Of a stretch of 64,000 nucleotides of DNA, positions 25,375 through 34,021 are shown piece after piece (within the stretch, counting starts at the first letter, position 1; the number at the start of each line of letters is the position of its first letter). The notes below the pieces were generated by a model. The model was not told the DNA's origin, made no database searches, and was given only the letters and a program-made list of their open reading frames with translations. This DNA comes from Actinoallomurus liliacearum (lineage in GTDB: Bacteria > Actinomycetota > Actinomycetes > Streptosporangiales > Streptosporangiaceae): contig NZ_BAABHJ010000032.1 in the NCBI RefSeq assembly GCF_039542035.1, positions 62,001-126,000 of the forward strand, written 5' to 3'. The position numbers were made by a program, and so were the translations under genes.

Positions 25375-25992
25375 ATGAGTCCACGACGGCGTGACGCCGA
25401 GGGCACCGCCGCCGCCCGAGCCGAGCGGCGGGCCGAACTGCTCGCCACCGCCGCGGAGGTCTTCGCCACCCGCGGATACGCCGCCACCACCGTGCGGGAG
25501 GTCGCGGACGCCGCCGGCATCCTCGGCGGCAGCCTCTACTACCACTTCGACTCCAAGGAGTCGATGGCCGATGAGATCCTCTCGACCTTCCTGAACGAGA
25601 TGTGGGCGGCGTACGACCGCGTGCTCGCCGCGGACCTGGGGGCGCGCGACACGCTCACCGCCCTCGTCGCCGAGTCGTTCGGCTGCATCGACCGGCACCG
25701 GCCGGCGGTCGTGATGTACCAGAACGAGTCGCGGCATCTGGCGACCGGTCCGCGGTTCGCGTACCTGACCGAGTCGCGGCGGCGGTTCGAGGAGATGTGG
25801 ATGACGCTGCTCGAGCGCGGCGTCCGGGAGGGCGCGTTCCGCGCCGACCTGGACATCGCCCTGGTCTACCGCTTCATCCGCGACACCGTGTGGGTGGCGG
25901 CGACCTGGTACCAGCCCGGCGGGCGGCTCACCGCCGCGCAGATCGCCGAGCAGTACCTCGCCATGGTCCTCGGGGGGATCCAGCACGAGTAG
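25375..25992 (+). CDS. kstR2: KstR2-like TetR repressor of steroid C/D-ring genes
   Basis: 205 residues from ATG 25375 (GAGGAAA upstream). HTH: FATRGYAATTVREVADAAGILGGSLYYHFDSKE. The ligand domain contains VVMYQNESRHLATGPRF and DIALVYRFIRDTVWVAATWYQPGGRLTAAQIAEQYLAMVLGGI. These strings align almost word for word with M. tuberculosis KstR2 (VIYQDEAQRLASQPRF, YRFIRDTTWVSVRWYRPGG). KstR2 is released by HIP-CoA. It lies in the regulon it should control; candidate sites are at 13942-13963, 24524-24546 and possibly 54770-54783. Confidence 0.93.
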   Translation: MSPRRRDAEGTAAARAERRAELLATAAEVFATRGYAATTVREVADAAGILGGSLYYHFDSKESMADEILSTFLNEMWAAYDRVLAADLGARDTLTALVAESFGCIDRHRPAVVMYQNESRHLATGPRFAYLTESRRRFEEMWMTLLERGVREGAFRADLDIALVYRFIRDTVWVAATWYQPGGRLTAAQIAEQYLAMVLGGIQHE

Positions 25993-26054
25993 GAGACAGG
26001 CCGTGGGGCCGGACCGTGCCCCTCCGGCGACCCAGTAGGAGCAGGAGGCGTGTG

Positions 26055-27206
26055 ATGGCGGAGGCGTACATCGTCGAGGCGGTCCGTACTCCCGTCGGCC
26101 GGCGGAACGGCGGCCTGGCCGAGGTGCATCCGGCGGATCTCGGCGCGCACGTGCTGACGGCGCTGGTCGAACGGTCCGGCGTCGACCCGGCGGCGGTCGA
26201 GGACGTGATCTTCGGATGCGTCGACACGGTGGGGCCGCAGGCCGGTGACATCGCCCGTACCTGCTGGCTGGCGGCGGGGCTGCCGGAGGAGGTCCCGGGC
26301 GTGACCGTCGACCGCCAGTGCGGTTCCTCGCAGCAGGCGGTGCACTTCGCCGCCCAGGCCGTGCTCAGCGGCACCTGCGACCTCGTCGTCGCGGGCGGCC
26401 TACAGAACATGTCGAAGATCCCGATCGCGTACGCGATGGTCGCGGGAGCGCAACTGGGGTTCGCCGGTCCGTTCGCGGGCTCGCGCGGCTGGGAGGCCCG
26501 CTACGGCGACCAGGAGGTCTCACAGTTCCGCGGCGCCGAGATGATCGCCGAGCGGTGGGACATCGGCCGGGCGGAGATGGAGGAGTTCGCGCTGGAGTCG
26601 CACCGGCGCGCGATCCGCGCCATCGACGAGGGCCGGTTCGGCCGGGAGATCGCCCCGTACGGCGACGTCACGGCCGACGAGGGTCCCCGCCGCGACACGT
26701 CACCGGAGAAGATGGCCGCGCTGAAACCCCTCGTCGAGGGCGGCCGGCTGACCGCCGCGCTGGCCTCGCAGATCTCCGACGGGTCCGCGGCGCTGCTCCT
26801 CGCCTCCGAACGCGCCGTACGCGACCACGGCCTGACCCCGCGCGCCCGCGTCCACCACCTGTCCGTACGCGGCGAGGATCCGATCCGTATGCTGTCCGCC
26901 CCCATCCCCGCCACCGCGTACGCGCTCAAGAAGGCCGGGATGACGATCGGCGACATCGCCGTCGTCGAGATCAACGAGGCGTTCGCGCCGGTCGTGCTGG
27001 CCTGGCTGAAGGAGACCGGTGCCGACCCGGCCGTGACCAACCCCAACGGGGGCGCGATCGCGCTCGGTCATCCGCTCGGCGCCACCGGTGCCCGGCTGAT
27101 GACGTCGCTGCTGCACGAACTGGAGCGCACCGGCGGGCGGTACGGTCTGCAGACCATGTGCGAGGGCGGCGGCCAGGCCAACGTCACCATCATCGAACGC
27201 CTCTGA
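26055..27206 (+). CDS. fadA6: FadA6-like thiolase
   Basis: 383 residues from ATG 26055 (GGAGG 6 nt upstream). Thiolase active-site Cys in DRQCGSSQQA, His in NGGAIALGHPLGATGARL and second Cys in QTMCEGGGQAN are all present. Synteny with kstR2 matches FadA6 (Rv3556c), which cleaves the linear dioxo-decanedioyl-CoA formed after both rings are open. It follows kstR2 by 62 nt on the same strand. Function by family and context. Confidence 0.92.
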   Translation: MAEAYIVEAVRTPVGRRNGGLAEVHPADLGAHVLTALVERSGVDPAAVEDVIFGCVDTVGPQAGDIARTCWLAAGLPEEVPGVTVDRQCGSSQQAVHFAAQAVLSGTCDLVVAGGLQNMSKIPIAYAMVAGAQLGFAGPFAGSRGWEARYGDQEVSQFRGAEMIAERWDIGRAEMEEFALESHRRAIRAIDEGRFGREIAPYGDVTADEGPRRDTSPEKMAALKPLVEGGRLTAALASQISDGSAALLLASERAVRDHGLTPRARVHHLSVRGEDPIRMLSAPIPATAYALKKAGMTIGDIAVVEINEAFAPVVLAWLKETGADPAVTNPNGGAIALGHPLGATGARLMTSLLHELERTGGRYGLQTMCEGGGQANVTIIERL

Positions 27207-27280
27207 GCCGGGCCCGCCGCGCGAGCCGGGCCGGCGTCGCGGCCGTCCGGCATCCCGAGCAGGTCCATTAGTGTGGGCCG

Positions 27281-28135
27281 GTGGCACACCGGCAGAGCGC
27301 TCGAACGGTCGAGGCGAAGGTCGACTCGGGCACCGCGGAGCTGGTCCCCGATCCCTACCGCCCGCGCGCCCACGTCCTCATGCTGGACGGCGCGCCGCAG
27401 TCCCACGTGGACCTCGACGACCCCACCTATCTCGACTTCGAGTACGTACGGCGCCTCGGCCACGTCGTGGACCTCGCGGCCCCGGCGCGGCGGCCACTGC
27501 GGGTGCTGCACCTGGGCGGCGGCGCCCTGACCCTGCCGCGCTACGTCGCCGCGACCCGGCCGCGCTCGACCCAGCAGGTCGTCGAGATCGACGCGGCGCT
27601 CATCGAGTTCGTCCGCCGGGAACTGCCCCTGGAGCGGGGCCACCGGATCCGAATCCGGCACGGCGACGCGCGCGAGGTCCTGACGCGCGCTCCCGAGGAC
27701 TCCTTCGACCTGGTGATCGGGGACGCGTACGCGGGAGCCCGGTCGCCCGCGCACCTGACCACCGTGGAGTTCGTCGCGGCCGTCGCCCGGGTCCTGCGCC
27801 CGGGCGGGTGGTACGCCGCCAACGTGGCCGACGGGGCGCCGCTGTCGTTCGCCCGGACACAGGTGGCGACGCTGCGGTCCGTGCTCCCGGAGGCCGCTCT
27901 CATCGCCGACCCCGCCGTGCTGCGCGGCCGCCGCTTCGGCAACCTGGTCCTCATCGCCGGGCGGATGCCGCCGCCCGTGGCGGAGCTCACCCGCAGCGCC
28001 GCCGGGGACCCCTTCCCGGGACGGGTCCTGGACGGGGAGGAGCTCGTCGGGTTCGCGGCCGGGGCGGTCCCGGCCACCGACGCGACCGCCCGCCCGTCAC
28101 CGCCTCCGCCCAAGGGCGTCTTCGACCGGAGCTGA
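27281..28135 (+). CDS. Spermidine-synthase-like methyltransferase
   Basis: 284 residues from GTG 27281. Rossmann fold with SAM-like motif VLHLGGGALTLPRYVA, acidic VVEIDAALIEFVRREL, and IRHGDAREVL...FDLVIGDAYAG. This is the spermidine synthase/SpeE-like family in which many actinobacterial members lack the aminopropyl-transferase context. No speD or other polyamine gene is nearby, so polyamine synthesis is not supported. The C-terminus is Pro-rich and probably flexible. It stands 74 nt after fadA6 and may or may not share its mRNA. Confidence 0.85.
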   Translation: MAHRQSARTVEAKVDSGTAELVPDPYRPRAHVLMLDGAPQSHVDLDDPTYLDFEYVRRLGHVVDLAAPARRPLRVLHLGGGALTLPRYVAATRPRSTQQVVEIDAALIEFVRRELPLERGHRIRIRHGDAREVLTRAPEDSFDLVIGDAYAGARSPAHLTTVEFVAAVARVLRPGGWYAANVADGAPLSFARTQVATLRSVLPEAALIADPAVLRGRRFGNLVLIAGRMPPPVAELTRSAAGDPFPGRVLDGEELVGFAAGAVPATDATARPSPPPPKGVFDRS

Positions 28136-28184
28136 CCGGCCCCGGCCCCGGCCCTGGGAGCGCGACGTAGCCGGCCGGAACGTC

Positions 28185-28794
28185 TCAGTCCTTGCGGCCG
28201 GTGACCGCGACGCCGAGGCCCAGGCCGATCATGGCGAGACCGCCGGCCCCGCCGACCAGCCGCAGCCGCCGGGGCGAGCGGCCGAACCAGGCCCGCGCCG
28301 TGCCGGCGATGACGCTCCAGACCGAGTCGGCGGCGAGCGCGACCAGGACGAAGATCAGGCCGAGCGTGAACATCTGGACGGGGACGTGCCCGCGTGCCGG
28401 ATCGACGAACTGCGGCAGCACCGCGGCGAAGAACACCACCGACTTCGGATTGGTCACCCCGACCAGGAAACCGTCGAGGCACGCGCGCCACCCGCCGCGC
28501 GCGTCGGTGGCCGCGGCCGCCAGATCGGCGTGCGCGCCCCGGCGCATGAAGGCCCGTACGCCGAGAAAGACGAGGTAGGCGGCACCGGCCAGCTTCACCG
28601 TGGTGAAGATCAGCACGGACCGCTCCACCAGTGAGCCGATTCCCAGCGCCACCGCTCCGGCCATGACCAGGGCACCGAGCTCGTTACCGACGACGGAGAC
28701 GAGCGCGGTGCGCCGCCCGTACGCCAGCGCGCGTCCGACGATGAACAGCACGCTGGGGCCGGGGATGACGATGATGTTACGCCCCGAGGTCCAC
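28185..28794 (-). pseudogene. LysE/RhtB-family exporter with frameshifted N-terminus
   Basis: From IIVIPGPSVLFIVGRALAYGRR onwards the sequence is a normal LysE-type exporter with several hydrophobic segments and VTNPKSVVFFAAVLPQF. A good start exists at GTG 28794 with GGAGAAG just upstream, 13 nt after pobA. That frame reads V-D-L-G-A and then stops at TAA (28777-28779). The exporter sequence continues in another frame immediately after. About ten residues of the first helix are also missing. A small deletion with frameshift has therefore broken the gene, unless it is a sequencing error. It was the last gene of the pobA unit. Confidence 0.75.
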
Positions 28795-28807
28795 GATCTT
28801 CTCCGGA

Positions 28808-29971
28808 TCAGAGCGTGGGGGCGGCTCCGACGTAGTTCTCGGCGAGCGTCGTCGCGGCGGCCTTCGACGCGGCGACGTACTCCAGGTGGGACAGCTGGAG
28901 GCGATGCCCGAAGGCGTCCTGACGAGGGTCCTTGTGCAGCAGGGTCGTCATCCAGTACGAGAAGTGCTCGGCCCGCCACACCCGCCGGAGGCAGGTGTCG
29001 GAGTACGCGTCGAGCAGTTCGGTCGTGCCGGAGTCGTACCAGGCGCCCAGCGCCTCGGCGAGGACGATGACGTCGGAGATCGCGAGGTTCAGGCCCTTCG
29101 CGCCTGTGGGCGGGACGATGTGCGCGGCGTCTCCGGCGAGGAACAGGCGGTCGTGCCGCATCGGCTCCGCGACGAAACTGCGCATCGGCGTGATCGACTT
29201 CTCCAGGATCGGCCCGTCCCGCAGTTCCCAGCCGTCGTCGGTGGCGAACCGCGCCCGCAGCTCGGACCAGATCCGCTCGTCAGGCCACGCGGCGACGTCC
29301 TCCGCCGGGTCGACCTGGAGATAGAGCCTGCTGATCTTCGGGGACCGCAGGCTGTGCAGCGCGAATCCGCGCTCGCTGTACGCGTAGATCAACTCGTCCG
29401 TGGACGGCGGGACGTCGGCGAGGATGCCCAGCCACGCGAAGGGGTACTCGCGCTCGTGGATCCGGGTGTCCGGAACCGCCGGGCGGCAGACCCCGTGGAA
29501 GCCGTCACAGCCCGCGATGACGTCGCACTCCAGCGTCTCGACGCGACCGTCACGGCGGTAGGTCACCGACGGCGCGCTCGGGTCCACCGAGAGGACCTCG
29601 GTCTCGAAATGGAGCTCTCCCCCGGCGGCCAGCCGCGCGGCGATCAGGTCCTTGACGATCTCGGTCTGCGCGTAGATCGTCACCGTGCGCCCGCCCGTCA
29701 GCTCGGACAGCGGAATCCGGTGCCCGGCGCCGCCGAATCGAAGCTCGAGGCCGTGGTGGGTGAGGCCTTCGCGGTCGAGCCGCTCACCGACGCCGCTGCT
29801 GCGAAGGACGTCCACGGTGCCCTGCTCGAGCATCCCGGCCCGCTGGCGCCGCTCCACGTACGCACGGTCGCGGCTCTCCAGTACGACCGAATCGATGCCG
29901 CGCAGCCGCAGCAGGTGAGAGAGCAACAGTCCGGCCGGTCCGGCCCCGGCGATCGCCACTTGCGTGCGCAT
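28808..29971 (-). CDS. pobA: 4-hydroxybenzoate 3-monooxygenase
   Basis: 387 residues from ATG 29971. FAD motif GAGPAGLLLSHLL, then VERRQRAGMLEQGTVDVLR, CDGFHGVCR (DG motif) and GDAAHIVPPTGAKGLNLAISD (GD motif). Length and motifs fit PobA (~394 residues), which converts 4-hydroxybenzoate to protocatechuate using NAD(P)H and O2. The IclR gene lies just upstream and the pca operon 1.5 kb away completes the pathway. A TTCC...GGAA palindrome at 30040-30054 is 69 nt before the start. Confidence 0.93.
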   Translation of the reverse strand: MRTQVAIAGAGPAGLLLSHLLRLRGIDSVVLESRDRAYVERRQRAGMLEQGTVDVLRSSGVGERLDREGLTHHGLELRFGGAGHRIPLSELTGGRTVTIYAQTEIVKDLIAARLAAGGELHFETEVLSVDPSAPSVTYRRDGRVETLECDVIAGCDGFHGVCRPAVPDTRIHEREYPFAWLGILADVPPSTDELIYAYSERGFALHSLRSPKISRLYLQVDPAEDVAAWPDERIWSELRARFATDDGWELRDGPILEKSITPMRSFVAEPMRHDRLFLAGDAAHIVPPTGAKGLNLAISDVIVLAEALGAWYDSGTTELLDAYSDTCLRRVWRAEHFSYWMTTLLHKDPRQDAFGHRLQLSHLEYVAASKAAATTLAENYVGAAPTL

Positions 29972-30026
29972 CGATCATCCTCTTCCGACGTCCTTCGACA
30001 CGATCCTCGCGCCGGCGCCCCGGCCG

Positions 30027-30809
30027 TCACCCCCAGTCCTTCCACTCAGCGGAACCGCCGTGCGCGTTCACGTCCCGGGCCAGGGCGTTCGCCGCGGCGA
30101 GGACCGCCGGCACCAGGCGCCGCAGGTCCACGACGTTCCGGCGGGTGACGAGCGACAGCGCCGCGAAGACCGCACCGCCGGGATCACGGACCGGCGCGGC
30201 CACCGAGCACGTCCCGAGGGACATCTCCTCACGGGTCACGGCGTATCCGCAACGCCGGATCCCGGTGAGGCAGGCCCGCAGCCGGTCGGCGTCGGTGACG
30301 GTGTGCGCGGTGTACGGCGGCAGCCCCCGCGCGATGACCTTCTCCGCGAACTCCTCCTCGGCGAAGGCGAGCAGGACCTTCCCGACCCCGGTGGCGTGCA
30401 GCGGGAGTTCGGCCGCGACCCGGGTCACGATCGGCACCGACCGTGGCCCGCGCAATCGTTCGAGGTACAGCGCCTTGTCGCCGCTGAGCACCGCGAGCTG
30501 GACGTTCTCGTGGGTGGCGGCGTACAGCTCCTCCATGTGGGGCAGGGCGAGCTCGCGCAGGCTCCGCGCCGCCGAGGCCTGCGCGCCGATGCGCCACAGC
30601 CGCGTCCCGATGCGGTACGACCCGTCGGGCAGGCGCTCGAGGAAGCCGCCGTCGGTCAGCTCCCGGACGAGCCGGTGTCCCGTCGCGAGCGGCAGACCGG
30701 CTCGGGCGCAGATCTCGGTGAGGGTCAACCGGACACCGCCGGGCGCGAACGACTCGAGAATCGCCATCACCTTGCCCGCCACACTGGGCGGGCGCTGGAC
30801 GCCCGTCAT
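30027..30809 (-). CDS. IclR-family regulator of 4-hydroxybenzoate/protocatechuate genes
   Basis: 260 residues from ATG 30809 (GGAGG 7 nt upstream). N-terminal winged helix: LTLTEICARAGLPLATGHRLVRELTDGGFLER. C-terminal IclR ligand domain: LELHATGVGK-type motif (LPLHATGVGKVLLAF) and GYAVTREEMSLGTCSVAAPVRD. Position directly upstream of pobA and near the pca operon indicates a PcaR/PobR-like regulator. It probably acts on the palindromes at 30040-30054 and 36678-36692. The effector is unproven. Confidence 0.88.
   Translation of the reverse strand: MTGVQRPPSVAGKVMAILESFAPGGVRLTLTEICARAGLPLATGHRLVRELTDGGFLERLPDGSYRIGTRLWRIGAQASAARSLRELALPHMEELYAATHENVQLAVLSGDKALYLERLRGPRSVPIVTRVAAELPLHATGVGKVLLAFAEEEFAEKVIARGLPPYTAHTVTDADRLRACLTGIRRCGYAVTREEMSLGTCSVAAPVRDPGGAVFAALSLVTRRNVVDLRRLVPAVLAAANALARDVNAHGGSAEWKDWG
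30040..30054. promoter_or_regulatory. Probable IclR operator for pobA
   Basis: TTCCACTCAGCGGAA resembles the perfect palindrome TTCCGCTGAGCGGAA upstream of pcaI (12 of 15 positions identical). It lies within the last codons of the iclR gene, 69 nt before the pobA ATG. Confidence 0.55.
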
Positions 30810-30848
30810 GGTCCCGCCTCCTCATCCGAGGCCTTCACGATAGGCAAC

Positions 30849-30878
30849 GCCCCGCGTCCCGATGCCGGGTCGCGGGGC
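30849..30878 (-). terminator. Hairpin downstream of coiled-coil gene
   Basis: GCCCCGCG (30849-30856) pairs with CGCGGGGC (30871-30878) around a 14-nt loop, 15 nt past the coiled-coil stop and before the iclR start. Confidence 0.6.
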
Positions 30879-30892
30879 GCCGAGAACGCCGG

Positions 30893-31402
30893 TCAGCCGG
30901 CGTCGATCTTCAACGCCTCGAGGATCAGGTCGAGCTTCCTGTCCTGCTCGTCGAAGCGCTGGTCGATCTGCCCGAAGCGCTGGTCGATCTGCCCGAAGCG
31001 CTGGTCGATCTGCCCGAAGCGCTGGTCGATCTGCCCGAAGCGCTGGTCGACCTGCTCGAACCGCTGGTCGATCTGGCCGAACCGCTCGTCGTGCCCGGCG
31101 ACCTGCTCGACGAGGACCGCGACCGCGCTGTCCAGGTGTTTCAGCCGCTCGCCGTGCTCCTGCTGGGTGGCCCAGACCCGCGTGACCGTGTCGGTGAGCG
31201 TCGCCAGCTGCCGGCCCTGCTCGTCGAGCTGACGTCCCTGTGTCTCGAGCTGAAGACCTTGTGCCTCGAGCTGACGGCCCTGTGAGGCCAGCTGACGGCC
31301 GTGCGTCTGCTGCGTCCGCTGGATGATCGTGAGCTGGTCGTAGATGGCGTTGACGTCGTTGTACAGCTGGTTGATCCGCCGCTCTGTGTCCGCCACGTCC
31401 AT
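30893..31402 (-). CDS. Heptad-repeat coiled-coil protein
   Basis: 169 residues from ATG 31402 (GGAGG 7 nt upstream). Nearly the whole chain is predicted helix and coiled coil. The middle part repeats RQLxxQGRQLE-type elements (~45-75). Residues ~105-155 contain tandem heptads of the form FGQIDQR, six closely matching copies. No signal peptide, membrane segment or enzyme motif is seen. It lies between iclR and pcaC but has no evident link to the pathway. The repeats are encoded by 21-bp DNA repeats, so copy number may vary between strains. Function unknown; an oligomeric scaffold is inference. Confidence 0.8.
   Translation of the reverse strand: MDVADTERRINQLYNDVNAIYDQLTIIQRTQQTHGRQLASQGRQLEAQGLQLETQGRQLDEQGRQLATLTDTVTRVWATQQEHGERLKHLDSAVAVLVEQVAGHDERFGQIDQRFEQVDQRFGQIDQRFGQIDQRFGQIDQRFGQIDQRFDEQDRKLDLILEALKIDAG
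30953..31078. repeat. 21-bp coding minisatellite
   Basis: Six units of 21 bp start at 30953, 30974, 30995, 31016, 31037 and 31058. The first four are identical (GAAGCGCTGGTCGATCTGCC plus C) and the last two differ at two to three bases. Each unit encodes one heptad of the coiled-coil protein on the minus strand. Confidence 0.95.
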
Positions 31403-31518
31403 GACCCTACCTCCCGTGCCGAGCGTTCCCTGGGGGGATCGGGGAACTCGATCACGCACCCGCCGACGCGGAGCGTGAGCGACAGATTACGCTCTGGGTG
31501 AACACGATGCGAAATCGA

Positions 31519-31896
31519 TCATTCACTCTGAGCGATCAGACCCTCCTCCACGAGCACCCGCTGGGCGACCGCGAAGGCGGCGTTGGCCGCCGGGACACCG
31601 CAATATACCGCGGTCTGGAGCAGAACTTCCTTGATCTCGTCGGTGGTGAGCCCGTTGCGGAGGGCGGCGCGCACATGCATCGCGAGTTCGTCCAGGTGGC
31701 CGCGGGCGACCAGCGCGGTGAGCGTGACACAGCTGCGCGTCCGGCGGTCCAGGCCGGGCCGGGTCCAGATCTCCCCCCACGCGTACCGCGTGATGAAGTC
31801 CTGGAAATCGGCGGCGAAGTCCGTCGTACGCGCCTGCGCGCGATCGACGTGCGCGTCGCCGAGGACCTCCCGGCGAACCCTCATCCCCTCGCTCAT
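31519..31896 (-). CDS. pcaC: 4-carboxymuconolactone decarboxylase
   Basis: 125 residues from ATG 31896, overlapping the pcaD stop (ATGA). CMD-family motifs: RREVLGDAHVDRA, DFITRYAWGEIWTRPGLDRRTRSCVTL, HVRAALRNGLTTDEIKEVLLQTAVYCGVPAANAAF. It decarboxylates gamma-carboxymuconolactone to beta-ketoadipate enol-lactone. In many actinomycetes this domain is fused to PcaD as PcaL; here they are separate but coupled genes. Last gene of the pca operon. Confidence 0.95.
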   Translation of the reverse strand: MSEGMRVRREVLGDAHVDRAQARTTDFAADFQDFITRYAWGEIWTRPGLDRRTRSCVTLTALVARGHLDELAMHVRAALRNGLTTDEIKEVLLQTAVYCGVPAANAAFAVAQRVLVEEGLIAQSE

Positions 31897-32645
31897 GCTG
31901 TCGTCCTCTCCAAGTGGCGTACCAACGCCTCGGTGACCGGCTCGGGGCATTCCAGGCCGGCCAGGTGGGCCCCGGGCACCACGACCAGCTCCGCACCGGG
32001 GATCCCCCCGGCGAGGACATCGGCGTGGTCCAGCGGAGTGGCCATGTCCTCCGCGCCCGCCACGACGAGGGTGGGAACGTTCACGTCGCCGAGCCGGTCC
32101 CGGACGTCGAAGCCGGCGAGCGCCTCGCAGCAGGCGGCGTAGCCCTCGGGGTCGATCCGCTGGAGCATGTCCCGCACGGCGGCCACGCCGGGGCCCGCGT
32201 AACCGGCGGTGAACCAGCGGCCCAGGAACATGTCGGTCAGCGGCTCCAGCCCTTCCGCCCGCACCCGCGCGGCGCGCTCGTGCCACGGACCCGCGTCCCC
32301 GAACCGAGCGGAGGTGCAGCACAGCGCCAGGCTCGTCAGCCGGTCCGGGTGGCGCAGCGCCAGGGTCGTGCCGATCGCCCCGCCCAGGGACACTCCGGCG
32401 TAGGCCGCGCGGCCGACGCCGAGTGCGTCGAGCAGGTCCACGACCGCGTCCGCGAAGTCCGCGACCGAACCGTGGATCGGGAGGGAGCCGTCGTGGCCGG
32501 GCAGGTCGAACCGGAGGGTCCGCCAGGAGGCGGTCAGCGCCGGAAGCTGCGGCCGCCACAGGTCGAGCGTCGTGCCGAGGGAGGGACCGAGGACCAGGAC
32601 CGGCGCGTCCCCCGGACCGTCGAGACGATGGTTCAGCGCGCTCAC
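31893..32645 (-). CDS. pcaD: 3-oxoadipate enol-lactonase
   Basis: 250 residues from ATG 32645, overlapping the pcaB stop. Alpha/beta hydrolase: oxyanion region LGPSLGTTLDLW, nucleophile Ser in AGVSLGGAIG, acid in VAGAEDMATP and His in VPGAHLAGLE. It hydrolyses beta-ketoadipate enol-lactone to beta-ketoadipate. Both ends overlap neighbours by ATGA, so synthesis is tied to PcaB and PcaC. Confidence 0.95.
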   Translation of the reverse strand: MSALNHRLDGPGDAPVLVLGPSLGTTLDLWRPQLPALTASWRTLRFDLPGHDGSLPIHGSVADFADAVVDLLDALGVGRAAYAGVSLGGAIGTTLALRHPDRLTSLALCCTSARFGDAGPWHERAARVRAEGLEPLTDMFLGRWFTAGYAGPGVAAVRDMLQRIDPEGYAACCEALAGFDVRDRLGDVNVPTLVVAGAEDMATPLDHADVLAGGIPGAELVVVPGAHLAGLECPEPVTEALVRHLERTTA

Positions 32646-34021
32646 CGCCGGTTCCTCCTCGCATAGGCGTCGAGGGCGCGGTCCACCAGTTCGGGCGCGC
32701 AGCCGATCACCGCGGCCAGGTCGACCCCGAAAGCCGCCCCGGACCCGCCCCGTTCGGGACCGGCGCCGGCGGCGTCCTCCGGTTCCGTACGCCCCTCGGC
32801 CCCTGCGTCCTTCTCGGAACCGGTTCCGGTGGTCCCGCCCCGCTCCGCGCGGTCGCCTTCCGGGAGCAGGTCGCCGAGCGGACGCCCCTCGCGCACCGCC
32901 CGCGCGACCGTCTCCTTGGCGGCCGCCCGGCCGTCTCGTTCGGCGAGCCGGCCGGCGACGTACTCCGCGAGGAGCTCCTCGCGGAGGTTCGCGCGCATGC
33001 GGTCCGGGAAGACCTCCAGGCCCGCGGTCAGTTCGGCCGCGGTCTCGGCGGCGCCGCCGACCAGGCGCAGGCAGTCACCGAACGGCTGCCACTCCGCGTG
33101 CCACTCCCCCGCCGGCCGGTCGAGGCCCGCGGCCTGGGCGGCGTACAGGATCTGGGCGTACGCGGGGACGCGCAGCGCGGCCGACCGGATCATCGTGGCG
33201 AGGACCGGGTTGCGCTTGTGCGGCATCGCCGAGGAACCGCCGCGTCCGGGGGCGGCCGGTTCGGCGACCTCACCGAACTCGGTCTGGGCGAGCAGCACGA
33301 CATCGGTGGCGATCTTGCCGAGGGCGCCGGCGACGAGGGCGAGCGCGCCGCCGAGCTCGGCGACGGGCGTGCGCAGCGTGTGCCAGGGCAGTACCGGCTC
33401 GGCCAGGCCGGTCTCCTCGGCGAACAGCGGCAGCAGTTCGGTCGTCCCGAGCGCGGCCAGTGTCCCGGCGGCCCCGCCGAGCTGGGCCGGCAACCGCACC
33501 GCGGCGAGCCGGTCCCGAGCCTCCGCGACCGCGGCCAGCCAGCCCGCGGCCCGCAACCCGAACGTCGTGGGCACGGCCTGCTGTCCGAGCGTGCGCCCCG
33601 CCATCGGAGTGTCCCGATGCCGCCGGGCCAGCTCGGCGAGGGCGTCCGCCGTACGGCCGAGGTCCGCCAGGATCGTCTCGCGGACGCGCGACGCCACCAG
33701 CATGGCGGCGGTGTCCATGATGTCCTGGCTGGTCGCGCCCGCGTGGACCTGGTCGCCGGCGACCTCGCGCAGCGCGGCGACGAGGGGCACCACCGGGTTG
33801 CCCGCGCCGCGAGCCCGTACGGCCAGGTCGGCCGGGTCGATCCGGGCGCCGGCGACGGCGCGCGCCACGTCGCCGGGGATCAGTCCGAGCCGGGCCTGCG
33901 CGCGGGCCAGCGCCGCCTCCGCGTCGATCAGGGCGCGCACCCACGCCTCGGCGGACGTCGCCGCCTCGGCCGCGGTGCCGGCGGCGACCGGCGACAGCAG
34001 ATCAGCCGAAGTACCGCTCAA
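32642..34021 (-). CDS. pcaB: 3-carboxy-cis,cis-muconate cycloisomerase
   Basis: About 459 residues. No ATG or GTG fits the family start; TTG 34021 (LSGTSADLL...) is the best choice and overlaps pcaG by 20 nt. A GTG at 34105 would overlap pcaG by over 100 nt. Fumarase/adenylosuccinate-lyase superfamily signature GRGGSSAMPHKRNP, plus AGATSQDIMDTA and AEWQPFGDCLRL. It lactonises 3-carboxymuconate. A Gly/Glu/Ala-rich, probably disordered insert (~45 residues, EGDRAERGGTTGTG...) interrupts the C-terminal domain, which is not usual for the family. Confidence 0.9.
   Translation of the reverse strand: MSGTSADLLSPVAAGTAAEAATSAEAWVRALIDAEAALARAQARLGLIPGDVARAVAGARIDPADLAVRARGAGNPVVPLVAALREVAGDQVHAGATSQDIMDTAAMLVASRVRETILADLGRTADALAELARRHRDTPMAGRTLGQQAVPTTFGLRAAGWLAAVAEARDRLAAVRLPAQLGGAAGTLAALGTTELLPLFAEETGLAEPVLPWHTLRTPVAELGGALALVAGALGKIATDVVLLAQTEFGEVAEPAAPGRGGSSAMPHKRNPVLATMIRSAALRVPAYAQILYAAQAAGLDRPAGEWHAEWQPFGDCLRLVGGAAETAAELTAGLEVFPDRMRANLREELLAEYVAGRLAERDGRAAAKETVARAVREGRPLGDLLPEGDRAERGGTTGTGSEKDAGAEGRTEPEDAAGAGPERGGSGAAFGVDLAAVIGCAPELVDRALDAYARRNRR

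Noticed and set aside
30953..31078. CRISPR array
   Set aside because: The 21-bp units are contiguous without spacers and encode heptads of a protein.
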